This document shows, piece after piece, positions 34,196 through 46,330 of a DNA stretch of 64,000 bases. How positions within the stretch are numbered: position 1 is the stretch's first letter; every line of letters begins with the position of its first letter. This DNA is from Onthophagus taurus. Taxonomy: Eukaryota > Arthropoda > Insecta > Coleoptera > Scarabaeidae. Position numbers and translations under genes: made by a program. The stretch is taken from the NCBI RefSeq assembly GCF_036711975.1, contig NC_091976.1, positions 23,994,001 through 24,058,000 on the forward strand, written 5' to 3'. The notes under the pieces are model-generated. The model did not search any database. It was not told the origin of the DNA and worked only from the letters and a program-made list of their open reading frames with translations.

Positions 34196-35690
34196 AAATT
34201 TATTTATTCAAAGAAATTAACTACAGAATTAATTAATTTCTTAAATACGTCAAAGGAAAAAGTCACATAATAATAATAGATAAATACACTAAAAATTTTT
34301 ATTCATCCAGAATTGACGACTCCAAATATTCTGGGATACTGTAGAAGGTGTACTTCTTAAGAAGATTTTTCTTTGTAAAATAATGAATACGGAAAGCTTC
34401 GTATTGGTACTGGGTACTTATTGTAGAGGTGCAAACCTAGTATTAGTGAGTTAGAGTTAAGTCTACTTTTTGGAATACGCAGTCACTGGTAGTATCTGGT
34501 GTTATACATATGTAAATCTTCAATCTTATCTAGTCAGGCCTAACGCGTAACGTCATTATATCGTATTTGATAAATAGGGGCTTGCATGTTGATGTTTGAG
34601 GAACTCCATCAGTTGTCCGAATGGCATTCTTTTGCAGACGAAAAACTTTGGGCATGGGAAGAGTTACCCCATACCGCAATTCCATCCAGCATAGAAGCAT
34701 GAAATAAGGCAAAGTAAACTGTCTTGGTTTCCTCGCTGCCATATATTTGACCACTGTATTTGTTACAAAGTAATTCTACATTGTTGTATCAAGTAAGAAG
34801 ACTGTCCAGAACAACACCCAAATATTGCAACTCTCCTTCTTGGAACTCGTGATGAATTCGACTAGTTGTCAAGTAGATGTTGTTGGAGTTTTCACGATTT
34901 GTAACAAGTTTATTGGTAGTAAACCAGTTAGATGTAGATGTGCAAGTTCTAAGATCTTCTTTCCCTCGGCCCGCTAAGATGGTACCCTGAGGCACTTCAA
35001 TTTTAATACATTTTATATCGCTCTTCACTTAATTCCATTCCACTATTTGGGAGAAATATACTCCATGGAAACGATAATATGTCATCTTGCTCAGAAAAAT
35101 CTCATGGTCCATACAGACAAACGCATTTGAAAGATCATGGAAGTGTGCTAGACAGTTTTACTCATATTCGAAACAATCGTAAACCCATTCAATCACTCTC
35201 TGAAGGGAGTTTACGGTTGATTTAGCTTTTCTAAACCTATATTGCTCCTCAGTGAAATATTTATTCTTATCAAAAAAGTTTATTATAAAAGGCTGGTAGA
35301 ATAGCAATAGGTCTGTAGTTATTTATATTCTCGGGACCACCCTTTTTAAGTATTGGTATAATTTTGGCAAGTTTTAATCTGTCGGGAAACACACCTTCTC
35401 TAATTGAGCAGTTTATAATATCAGAAACTGGATCTTTTATGATGTTTACAGTTTCTTTCAAAAGATGGATACTGAAACGTACACATCCTCTGTGCATTTG
35501 CCTTGGAATGATTTTATTATGGCTGCTATTTCATCTTGATTTGTAGGGAAATAGAAGAATGAGAGATGTTTTTTCGGAATTTTACATGGATAGGTTGAGT
35601 TTGGGTAAATGGCAGAGTGGTTATAAGGTCTTTAGGAATATTTGTGAAGAATTCGTTAAAGGAGTTAGGAGTTAAACTAGTTGGGGTTAA
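34196..35690 (-). mobile_element. Jockey-like non-LTR element inserted in the 197-bp repeat
   Basis: Minus-strand RT blocks in order: VSDIINCSIREGVFPDRLKL and IIPILKKGGPENINNYRPIA (about 35,470-35,270), FTTNKLVTNRENSNNIYL with ELQYLGVVLDS (34,930-34,790), and a C-terminal YGVTLPMPKVFRLQKNAIRT (34,690-34,600). Stops and shifts are common. CAGAAG-type repeats continue on both sides. ACATTGCA occurs near both edges (about 34,187 and 35,690) and may be its target duplication. Confidence 0.75.
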
Positions 35691-35987
35691 CATTGCATGT
35701 CTTTTCCGTCCAGATAAGTCTAAATACTGCTTACAGAAGACTAAGAAGATTAAAGTCAGTCGCTTTTGGTCTTTCTTCTTTCACTAATTTTGTAGGTATA
35801 TTTTCATACTAATTCATCGGCAAGAGGCGTTGTTGTTGCCGCAGTGTTTAGGTAATTTTTAGATTCGTGAGTTGATTTCCTTCTTCCTCTTTTATCTGTG
35901 CATGTCGTATGTGAAGGTGGTGTTTGCGAAGTCTAAATTGATCCGAGAATAAATAGTAAATTCGCTACTCCAGGTCATTCCGGGATT

Positions 35988-37025
35988 CAGAGGCGGCGCT
36001 ACCGGGGGGTGCAAGGGGTGTACTGCACCCGGGCGCCGCCTAAAAGGGCCCCGCCGAACTTTTAGTCTCCACAAAGTAATTTTAGTTTTTAGAAGGCAGT
36101 ATTTAGTGTTCCAGACGCTGTATTTAGACCTGTCGGAAGTATCTAGTCTTCAGAAAGGAATATTTAGTCTTCTAGAAGCAGTATCTAGTCTTCTGCCAAC
36201 GTTATGTATGTTTTCTGCAACAATATCTTATCTTTCTTTTGCAGTACTTAGACCTGTCAGCAGTATCTAGTCTTCAGAAAGCAGTATTTAGTCTCCACAA
36301 AGCAATTTTAGTCTTTAGAAAGCAGTATTTAGTGTTCCAGATGCTGTATTTAGACCTGTCGGCAGTATCTAGTCTTCAGAAAGCAGTATTTAGTTTTTTG
36401 GAAGCATTAGATCTTTTTGGGAGCCTCTTGTTATCTATACGGATCTTGTACCACCAGGTACCTCATTTCTGCAGCTGTTACTTTGCTTTTGTGCTTATCC
36501 TGCATTGGTAAAGTTTCCGTATTGGTGATTTCCTGTCCTGTGCAATAACAAGACAAGTCCATTGGTTTCTTGTTCATATTCTTCGCATTCTTTTATTGAA
36601 CACATAAGTATTGTCATGAAAAATCATGTTTGGTTTATAATCAATTTTCTGTTTTCTCTGAACAGTAATTTCAGACTCATGTGGATTTTGAACAATGTAA
36701 TTCCTGTTTTTTGCTGAAGTCTAGTTTATAACTATTGCAATTTCAGACTTTTTCTTGCAAATTAACCTTCTGACCAGAGTATTCCCGATTATTCCCTTAA
36801 GTTTGGTTTTTCATCAGTATAATTCTTAAATTTTTGCTGAAGTACGGATTATGATTATTCCAGTCTTTTTTTATATTTCTTTGATCATTTTATTTTCTTT
36901 AATTAAAATGCATTTTTTAATTTTTTTAAATTAAAATGAATTTTGAATTGTTCCCCCGCATTTTGAGCGTTTCCCCCCCGCATTCCGCCCAAAATGCTTG
37001 GGAGGGGGGGCGCCACTCCGGGTGC
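35988..37025. mobile_element. hAT (ZMYM1-like) terminal fragments
   Basis: Starts with CAGAGGCGGCGCTACCGGGG and a GCACCCGGGCGCCGCC block (35,988-36,055), typical of the ends of hAT elements that carry ZMYM1-like transposases. A related GGGCGCCACTCCGGGTGCA block lies near 37,005-37,023. The interior is 197-bp-family repeat (36,090-36,420) and anonymous AT-rich DNA; no transposase remains. Confidence 0.55.
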
Positions 37026-37259
37026 AGAAAAGTGTCTATTGATTGCAGAAGATTACAACTCCTTACTACTGCTATTAGACAAAATATTTTTTAATGTCTT
37101 GACTTTTTAATTGATTAGATAAATAAAAATTCATATAGATTCTATAGATATAAGTGTCCGTTTAAAGACAAATAATAAAAAAAATGAGTCATATTGTAAT
37201 AACAATATGTATTGTTATAGAAACGATTGTCCGAGTGAGTTGAATAAAGAGAAGAAACC

Positions 37260-38221
37260 GTGAGTATTCAGAACAAGAGGGTCAAAGTTCACGAATTAGC
37301 AAATCGGTTTTTGAATCCCGCTAAACAATAACGTCCCGTTTGTTGGTTTGTTGGGTTGTGGGGTTTGAAGACGTTTTAGAATAGAGAGAGAATAAGAGGA
37401 GAGCCGATCGTGCACACGGAGCCCTTTTTAGATCGCGAATGCATTACACGATGTAGCTTAAGCTTCCCCATTCCCCCTGTTCGAAAAACACGTGTTCGTG
37501 TGAATTTATACAAACACCGGGGCCTTAATTTAGTCAATAAATTCTACCCACGGGTGGGTAACGTGTTTTCTGTTATGTTACCGGTAAAGAAAAAAACGGA
37601 AACAATAGGGAATTGTTTTCGTTTTTGAATTAAAATTTTATAAACGTAGAAAATTATCGTACTTTTCCTTCGACTTATACATAATAAAATGTAAGATGAA
37701 ATTTACCAATCAAAAGTAGGATCAAAATCAACATGAATGAATGAAGGTAATTGTTATCGTTGAGGTAGATCTACGCTCTAATTAGGTGGTTTTGAAGTGG
37801 ATCGCCTAATTTAACGGCTGGTTTCAAACGGCGCCGTCGACAAAATTACTAATTAACGGGCACTAATTATTGATTTTAAATCGGGATCGCGTACATTAGC
37901 CTTTGCGATCGGAAATCTTTTGAGTTGATCTTTTCCCCTCTTTCTTATCGCGCGTTAAATACCTCCGACTTGGCGTTCGTTTTTTTCGGCCGCGTTCCGA
38001 GGTTCGTTTGCGATATTTTTCAGGTGCCCGAGCGTTCATTACGGCGTTAATACGGCCCGACCGCGATGGTTAACGAATCTTTAATCCCTTTAAAATAACC
38101 CCGACGCTGCGCGATGCCCATAAATTTTGCGCTAATAATGCTCGAACCGCGTCGCACTCACAAAAAACCCGGTTCGCGCTTTTTAAATCTTCCCCGTCAT
38201 GACCCCGCGCGAACCGGCGCG
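37260..38221 (+). promoter_or_regulatory. CpG-rich upstream region of a putative gene
   Basis: Composition shifts sharply here from AT-rich repeats to mixed, CpG-rich sequence (many CG steps at 37,800-38,220) with no mobile-element signature. It leads directly to a TATA box and a Kozak-type ATG, so proximal promoter or enhancer DNA is the natural reading. Confidence 0.5.
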
Positions 38222-38230
38222 TATATAAAT
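38222..38230 (+). promoter_or_regulatory. TATA box (TATATAAAT)
   Basis: A canonical TATA box in a GC-rich context, 43 nt before the ATG at 38,265. The transcription start would fall near 38,250. Confidence 0.55.
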
Positions 38231-38264
38231 TAAAAGAGACCCCCGTCTAATGGATAGATACACC

Positions 38265-38323
38265 ATGGCGTTATCCGAAGACCAATCTTACCAAAGAGAT
38301 GACGGTCACGATTCTGTGTATAG
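38265..38323 (+). CDS. Putative first coding exon of an unidentified gene
   Basis: CACCATGG is an ideal start context. The frame reads MALSEDQSYQRDDGHDSVY and reaches a possible donor AG|GTACTC at 38,323 (phase 2). No downstream exon could be found in the window. The predicted leader would be very short if the TATA box is used. I do not recognise the protein. The frame continues open to about 38,398 if unspliced, so a small peptide or chance frame is possible. Confidence 0.35.
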
Positions 38324-38589
38324 GTACTCTTTCTCTCTAATATTGCACAGATTGTTTTTCCCCCCAATTAACTTCACCACTGCTTGTCTTCACGTTTAGC
38401 TCAACCGTGATTTATTGGTATCGTTACTATACAACCAAAGTAAAATTACTCACATAATCTCTTCTTCAAATTCTATTTACGTTTTCTTTACCAAATGATG
38501 ATACAATCCTTAGAAGGCTTTTTGCATTATTGCAACCTTATTCTGTGAAGTAATACTAGTAATGAATTTTCAAGATACTTCAGAAAATG

Positions 38590-39080
38590 AATGGAAGAAG
38601 GATAGACTTGGAAGAGGGTGGAGGCAAAGCTGAGAAGATTAATGATACTATTGCTAGAAGGCTAAATATTGCTTGTGAGGGGCTATGTGCTGCTGGCGTG
38701 AGATTAGATACTGCTGGCAGAAGGCAAGATAGTGGTAATTTAGACATTGCAAATAAGACTAGATACTGCTTGCTAGAAACTGCCTACTGCTTACAGAAGA
38801 CTACAACTGCTTACAGAAGCCGAGATACTACAGGGAATAGATTGGAATTGTTGGTAGTATACTAAATGTTGCTATTAGAAGAGTAGGAACTAAAATTACT
38901 GCTGGCAGAAGGCAAGATTATAGTAATAGAACTTTAGATTACAATTAAGGTTAGATACTGCTTGCAGGAGATTACCTACTGCTTTCAGAAGACTACAACT
39001 ACTTACAGAAGACTAGATACTATAGGGAGAAGACTGGAATTGTTGGTAGCACACTAAATATTGTTAATAGAAGATGTTTA
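38590..39080 (+). repeat. ~197-bp 'CAGAAG' repeat, second block
   Basis: Two-plus units (GTTGGTAGTATACTAAATG near 38,850 and GTTGGTAGCACACTAAATA near 39,047), with the nested 18-bp motif between them. Confidence 0.85.
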
Positions 39081-39364
39081 TTTTTCTTAACTGGTAGGCA
39101 CTGGTTAACAACAAAATCTTGCTTCTAAGTTTCAATAAACTTTATTAGCAAACTTAAACTTAATATGTATAATTTGTAATTGGTTATGAGAGCCTGCTCC
39201 GCGTGAAACGAAGGCACTATTTCTTGCAGGCTGATTTTTTATCAGAAATATAACCACAACCCTTACCCAAATACTTAAATATAAACACACAAACGCATTC
39301 CAACGCTTAACTAAATAAACAAACTAATACGATAAAAAAACTATAATACATACATACATACATA

Positions 39365-39530
39365 CTGTTGGCAGAAGTTAAAATAATGGTAATGGAAGTC
39401 TATACATTGCAAATAAGACTAGATACTGCTTGCAGGAGACTGCCTATTGCTTGCAGAAAACTGCCTACTGCTTCCAGAAGACTACAACTGCTTACAGTAG
39501 ACTAGATAGGACTGTCAGAAGGGTGGTGGA
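39365..39530 (+). repeat. ~197-bp 'CAGAAG' repeat, third block
   Basis: One unit-length stretch beginning ACTGTTGGCAGAAG, preceded by a (CATA)n microsatellite (39,345-39,366). Confidence 0.8.
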
Positions 39531-39774
39531 ACTAAAATTACACAAAATGTTACTATTATGACTCTAAAAGTAGTCTTACATTTTTCGAATTTAAGTAAAA
39601 GTGCTTGAATTTTCTAGATTGCCGCCTCCCCAAGCAAATTTTTATCTATCCAAGCACAAGATCATCTAGGGTTTGTGATCCGTTCTCTTAATGCATGCTT
39701 TTTTAACCTCTAATTCATTGGCGGTTCTTAATTTGTTACCTAAATCGTCATATACTACCAACTAGTGTTGGAAC

Positions 39775-41270
39775 GGATGGTGATTTTGCGAAAAGCCGGA
39801 TACCGGATATTCGGCATCCCCTTCGGCCGAATATCCACTTATCCGGTATATCTATCCACCCATTATGGTTATAATATCTGGTGCATTTAATAAGTGATAC
39901 CCTACATTACCACATTATTGCGATATTTGAATAAAAATGAAATTAAGAAGAAAGGTGATAAGATATGTCAACTTGTTTAGATCCAAGGTACAAAATGAAC
40001 TTTTTTGATGCTGATTTAACTAACGAAGTAACTCTAAAAAGAGGATACTTTATTTAATAATTGGCGATATTTTTACAAGGATCCTTCAAGAAATGAATTT
40101 TATAGCGAATTTTACAAGTTATCGATGAAAATTGCAACATCGAAAATGTTATCAAAACTTCAAATATTGTTTTGTCAAAAACTAAAAGTTATTTTTCAAA
40201 ACGGGTAGGTTCATTGGAAAGAGGACACTCTTATTAACACTTTGGGAAATTTTCATACTCATATTCCAAGAATTGGATTTTATACGAATTTTAAAAACTT
40301 AATCAGCGAAAATTGCAAAATTCGAAAAAATTGTCGATCATTTCAAAAATTTATTTCTCAAGAACTGAAAGTGATTTTTCAAAACGCCTTTTTGCAATAA
40401 AAAGAGGATACTTTAATTAATAATTGGCGATATTTTCACAAGGATCCTTCAAGAAATGAATTTTATAGCGAATTTTACAAGTTATCGATGAAAATTGCAA
40501 CATCGAAAATTTTATCAAAACTTCAAATATTGTTTTCTCAAAAACTAAAAGTTATTTTTCAAAACGGGTAGGTTCATTGGAAAGAGGACACTTCTATTAA
40601 CACTTTGTGAACTCTTTTCAAACTCATACTCCAAGAAATCGATTTTATACGAATTATTAAACTTTATTGGGCGAAAATTGCAAAATTCGAAAAACTTCTC
40701 TTTCATTTCAAAAATTTATTTCTCAAGAACTGAAAGTGATTTTTCAAAACGCCTTTTTGCATTAAAAAGAGTATACTTTAATTAATAATTGGCGATATTT
40801 CCACAAGGATCCTTCAAGACGTGAATTTTATAGCGAATTTTACAAGTTATCGATGAAAATTGCAACATCGAAAATTTTATCAAAACTTCAAATATTGTTT
40901 TCTCAAAAACTAAAAGTTATTTTTCAAAACGGGTAGGTTCATTGGAAAGAGGACACTTCTATTAACACTTTGTGAAACTTTCAAACTCATATTCCAAGAA
41001 ATCGATTTTATACGAATTATTAAACTTTGTAGGGCGAAAATTGCAAAATTCGAAAAACTTCTCTTTCATTTCAAAAATCTATTTCTCAAGAACTGAAAGT
41101 GATTTTTCAGATCAAAACAATTAATATCATCGAAAGTAATAACAGCGATAGTTCTGTTAGTAATGGTTGTGAAACTACAACAAGAGATTTTATATATCGT
41201 ATTGGGATTGTTACAATGAGGTTGCTAATGACAAACCTGATATAATTTGTAAAAGGTTCTTAGTTGTTGT
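39775..41270 (+). mobile_element. hAT remnant with internal minisatellite (copy 2)
   Basis: The left end has CCGGATATTCGG-type sequence. At 39,965-40,036 the frame reads STCLDPRYKMNFFDADLTNE, the LDPRYK motif of ZBED-like hAT transposases. The coding sequence is then interrupted by the ~360-bp dimeric minisatellite (40,036-41,110, inverted relative to copy 1) and resumes as NNSDSSVSNGCETTTRDF, the acidic linker that normally follows. Both copies carry the minisatellite next to the same linker, so it was in the element before it spread. Confidence 0.78.
40036..41110 (-). repeat. ~360-bp dimeric minisatellite, about 3 copies
   Basis: Reverse complement of the array at 18,040-19,590, with the same A/B half-unit order. 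Unit-to-unit divergence is similar in both arrays. Confidence 0.92.
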
Positions 41271-41559
41271 ATTTATTTAAGGAAAAAATACATAATATTG
41301 TGTCGACAGTTTTATTACTTTTTTTATTTATGTATTAACATTACAATACTCAATACTTAACTGCTACTTATTAATTCTATTCTAACTTATTACCTATAAT
41401 GCTTAATCATTGCATTTTTGCATATGTCCCAATTTCACTCGCGTTCACTAACCTTTTGTCTGTAATCAATTTACGCGTTGTCCATTACACCTTCGAACTG
41501 ACTTCGAACCAGTTTCTGAAGAAGGTTGCAACATGGCATCCGAAACGTCAAACCTTTTC

Positions 41560-41640
41560 TTAAAAGACGCACGGCAAAACCCGAAAGTTTCTAGTGTTAG
41601 TTCTAGTTTTAGTTCTAATTTTAGTTTAATTACTATTATT
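41560..41640. repeat. CTAGAA-type hairpin fragment
   Basis: A half hairpin (ACCCGAAAGTTTCTAGTGTTAGTTCTAG) next to the gypsy fragment. Confidence 0.6.
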
Positions 41641-41694
41641 ATTTAATTTTTAATTAATCATTATTAATCTTCCTATCCTACAACATATTATATA

Positions 41695-42377
41695 TTATTT
41701 TATACTAAATATCTCTTTATTATTAATTTTTTTTTCACATTTTACTTTATAAGGACCTTTATATATTGGGTCAAGTTTATTATTATTTTCACTTTTTATT
41801 AAAACTTTATCGTTAAATTTATATTTAATGTTGTTACTAGTTCGATCTAATTGATTTTTCCGTTTATTTTCAGATTCAATTAAAGTATTTTTTCCGTCTT
41901 GCCATGCATGTTGTAATCTGAACTTTAATTTGCTTGCATAATTTTCAAAATTATATACTGGGTCTATTTTAGTTGTTAATTTTGAAGGTAAATTGCAACG
42001 TTTACCAAAAACAAGTTCATATGAAGTGTATTTAGTCTGTGTGCACCGTGTTATTAAAGGAAAAACACCAAAAAGGTACCCAACTGCTCCAAGTATCTGG
42101 AAATATTTGATATTTGTATTCTTAAGTACGCGCCTCAATTTTTATGAGTATTCTGTAATGCACCAACCGTTTCATGATGATAAGCGGTAGAGTTTAAACG
42201 TTTAATATTTAAAATTTTTCCTACATCTTGAAAGATTTGTGCTAAAAATTCAATGCCTTGATCCATAATTATTTCGTTTGGAATATCATGTTTTAAAATG
42301 AAGTTGTTAACAAATGATTTAGCTACAGTTAAGGCTTCCTTATCTCTGATACAGTATCCTTCAATAAATTTTGTCAA
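41695..42377 (-). mobile_element. Ty3/gypsy-type integrase fragment
   Basis: Two overlapping minus-strand frames. The first has the integrase core (DQGIEFLAQIFQDVGKILNI, then STAYHHETVGALQNTHKN; the usual STAYHPES motif is altered). The second has the downstream part (LGAVGYLFGVFPLITRCTQT, YTSYELVFGKRCNLPSK, and a DKVLI...LDPIYKGPYKV chromo-like/GPY module). A one-frame shift at about 42,137 separates them. No LTR, protease or RT was found in the window, so this is a truncated piece. Confidence 0.85.
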
Positions 42378-44919
42378 GTTCTATTGGGGTTGGGTTGGGA
42401 TGGGTAGATTTTTAATATAGTTGCCGGATATATCTACGTTCCACCACTACTACCAACCTTACTCAACCCTCCAGGTCTTTACAGTTTTATTTTGTACAGA
42501 ATTCATAAAAGCTCTAAATCCTTCCATTGAGAGATAGCGAGAGATCTTTCTGTATGAAGCCGAATTAAAGAGGATTCCATTTCACACACAACCCGTTATC
42601 GTCCCCTCGTATTTTGTTCTTCGTTTCTTGGACGTCTTTGAATATCCCTCCACAACAAATTTTAATATTTTATTCATTTATTTCTTTTAGTATCTTTAGT
42701 ATACTTTGATTATAAACTGCATTGCAAAGAAAATAAATATTGAACAAACTTGAAAGAATATCTCAACTCCTAAATCAACATCAAAGTTGGATGGCAGGGC
42801 ATTTACCAACTTCGAAACCGGAGTCAATTTAGAAAACAGAACGTTCAGGTTTTTCCCTTAAGTCCGTGTCCGAAGTGGGCCCGAGGACAAAGCCACGTTC
42901 TCCCTCTATAAACAGAGCATTTATCTCGCGCAAAGCGCACTCTTCAAAGGTGGAAGCGAAATTGGTAGCCTTTGGCTCTGCGGTATTTCGCGAATGGCGG
43001 CCAAACCAACGTACCACGCCGCTCAACAGACTCGTGATAAATTAATAGCCTGGGGTTGTTGACAATACTGTTATTCGCACCTCGATATTAATGTTTAGAA
43101 GCCCATGAAATTGGTTTTCGAATTTTTTTCTTCCGGTAAGCCGAGAAGAAGAAAACCTAAAGCGCCATTAATCTATTCTTGAAATATTACTTTTACAAAT
43201 GTTTAAGTGATGAATTGTTAAACTTATCTAGAAGTAAGTTGTGTGTGATTATTGATGGTTTAGTTTGCTATGATGGTTTAATTGAAGAAAGTTTAAAGAA
43301 AAAAACAATAATATTTTACGTGGTTTACGGTAGCTTTGGTGGGCGAACACAATGTTTATCGAATTCCGTACGTGTCCCGTCCATAAACATTAAAATTTAT
43401 CGACAGCGTTCTTGGAAAACGGCGGTACGCCACTGGGGCCGCACAAAGCGCTTCGTCGCGGGTTCGGGTCGCTTTCTAACTTTTTTAAAACCGACGTCAC
43501 GGCGTCTTTATTGTGCCCCGTTGATATATGGTGACGTAAAGTGCTTGTTTGCTTCTGTTTGGAAATACTTATACCACACACACTTCATTATAAAATATCT
43601 AATTAAATATTTATTAAGAAACGTCCGGTTTCAATTTCAAGTGAATATCAAATAATCAACATCCACTTTATAATTTTCTCCGACCACTTCTACTTTTAAA
43701 GTGTTTTTTAAAATTAGTATCGTTCGGAGTTGAATAAACCAATAAAGAAAGAAACATTGTTGTTCAGCAGAACACTTGAAAACGTCGACACTTTATGTAA
43801 AACGATTACAAAGTTCTATTTGAAACGTTTTAAACATTAAACGGGGGTTCATTTTTCACAATTATCAACGGCGATTAGCGCAGTGGCGTGCGACGTGTTT
43901 ACATCATTACTCGGAGGGATCCATTTGCGTCTCTTCGCGCCCGCGGCGATAAAGATTCCATCGCAAACCAATCCAAATAAATGACACCGCCTCACCGCCG
44001 TTCGCTACAATAACAAATTGCCCAACGCCATTTGCATAAAGTAAATAAACACAAGTCTTTAAGTGTTGGTTTTGTACCATTACATCTCTTTATATAATTT
44101 TTAAGTGTACTATTTTTTTGTATACTAGGAAATCGTATATAGATCCCATTTAAGGATCATTTCTTGTAATGATAGTTCGAAGACATACCCAATTGGGAAA
44201 ACGTCGCATTAACATTACGGCCGTTACTCGCAAGATAGTCGTTATTAATGCGTTGTTTATTCGTCGCAAAAGGACTCATCGATCAACTTTCAGAAAACCA
44301 AACGTTATCCCGTTTACAGATCTGATTGCAGACATTAGAATTTTCCGTAAAAGCTACGATAACTCACGGTCGGATAAACGCGCATTTACTGAATCGAACA
44401 ACATAATCTTAGTCTCGCGAATGAAACGGGTCTGTATCCTGCTTAATAAGGCGTACCATGTTTCATAACCATGAATTTATTATTCCAATGAGATATCTAC
44501 GACCTAAAACTTTATATTTATTCATTTTTATTTTCATTTTTCACGACCGACTTACTTTCGGGATTTTAAACTCTCCATAAAACCCGAAAGGAATTTTGAT
44601 TTTACAGCTTTCATTCGTTTCTTCCCTCGCACAGATACGGACTAATGGCGTACAAATTAAACGAAATAAAACGGTACCGGCTTTTAAAAAACGAAAGAGC
44701 CAAACATTTTGGCCGATGATGCTGAAATTTTAATCGGAACACTTCTTTTTCTTGCAAATTAACTCTCGATTTATGTGACGTTTATTATTTCGACCGTGTG
44801 AACTCCTCGACGAAAGGTGACATTTAATTATTTCCACGAAACTTCCGCCAAACTTCATTCATTGGTATAATTAAGTCAGATTTATAAATATTTAAAAACG
44901 AATTCGGAGAATTTATTCT
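42378..44919. other. Gene-poor interval with CpG-rich patches
   Basis: CpG-rich, repeat-free patches occur at about 42,780-43,060, 43,330-43,530 and 43,860-44,030. Open frames there exist on several strands at once, which reflects base composition rather than coding. A minus-strand frame at 43,581-43,390 weakly resembles a BED finger (STLRHHISTGHN) but lacks supporting context. Confidence 0.4.
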
Positions 44920-46330
44920 CAATGGGTTAGGTTGGGTTGATTTAGCAGCTCCATGCTAGATATCATCGTTTGTGGGAATCCGAATGTAAAAAAGCTTATT
45001 CCTGCGTCTTTAGTCTCACTTTAGAGATCAATATCTGCCTAACCGTTCGATGAAAAAAATTGCGATATAATTTGATGTAATCACTGAACATTTCTACGTA
45101 ACATATGTGAATTTGAAAACATTCGGCTTCACGGTATTATTTTTACCGCTAGTTAAATGAAAAATGTACCAGATATGGTGTGTGTTCCAGACTGGACGTC
45201 GCGCCTTTATTTTTTTTATGTGGGTAAAATACGCTGTTAGAAGACGATTTGCTCTCTAAAAATTAAGAAATTTTACAACATTTTTCTATTTACTAATAAT
45301 GGGAAAGGATTTTAGGTTGATGTGAGGAAGATCTCTTGATAGGAAGATAATAGATGTGATCTAAGACTACTCTCTTTATAATCTACACCTGTTAGATGAT
45401 ATTAGATGAGAATTATCGGAACTTATCGGAAAACGAATTCGCGTTCGACCGAGAAAGTCGTGAAAAATGTTTAATAGTCTTTTTTTAGTTTTTTAGTCTT
45501 TTTTTAGTTTAATTTTAGACACTTCTTGCATTAAAGCAACCGGAACAATTAGATCAAGTCTGCATTCCTCGAGGTTGCCAATGCATTCTAAAGAGTATAA
45601 CATCAAGAATTGATTCTCAATGGGTTAGGTTGGATTGATTTAGCAGCTCCATGCTAGATAAAGAATTTTATTTCTGCATTTAAGCCTCACTTTACAGATC
45701 GATATCTGCGCAACCACTCGTTGAAAAAAATTGTGGTAAAGTTTGCTGTAATCACTGAACTTTTCTACGTAACATATGTCAACTTGAAAGTTTTCGGCTT
45801 CGCGGTATTCTTTTTATCGCGAGTTAAATGAAAATCGTACCAGATTTGTGAGGGTGCGAACTTAATCCCCTTTGCGATTTTTTTTCTCAAAAACTATTTG
45901 ACGACAAACTTTCAATTTTGAACAGGTTGTAGCCTGATATGTTCTTAATGAGGGGTATATTTTATTTTTTCGATATTCCATATAGTTTTGCAGATAATTG
46001 CGAATTCGTAGGTTGAAAACGGTTGGGCTCTAATTTGTTTAGATTTAAACGAATTATACATTAAAAAAAAACAGAAACTAGCCGTGCGGCGTGAGAGGGG
46101 TTCCGTCCAATCAGAAATGATTGTGCTGGTGTATGTTCTAGACTGGACGTCGCGCCTTTATTTTTTTTGTGGGTAAAATAAAGGTGATACGCTATTAGAA
46201 GACTATTTGCTCTGTAAAAATCAAGAAATTTTACAACATCCTTCTATTACTAATAGTGGGAAAGAATGTATGGAAGTTTTGCTGATGGGGAAATAATAGA
46301 TGTGATCAGGAAAAGAAGTGTTAAAGAGAC
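44920..46330 (+). repeat. Left flank modules of the satellite block (direct repeats)
   Basis: CTCAATGGGTTAGGTTGG... (44,920) returns at 45,615; GTTCTAGACTGGACGTCGCG... (about 45,185) returns at 46,135 and again at 49,100 beyond the satellite; TTATACATTAAAAA...CCGTGCGG (about 46,050) returns at 49,020. So the satellite is bracketed by, and partly duplicated with, modules of one larger element. Confidence 0.8.

Noticed and set aside
43390-43581. Possible BED-type zinc finger on the minus strand
   Set aside because: Only a weak STLRHHISTGHN resemblance; a second Cys pair and flanking hAT sequence are missing, and a long frame also exists on the other strand.
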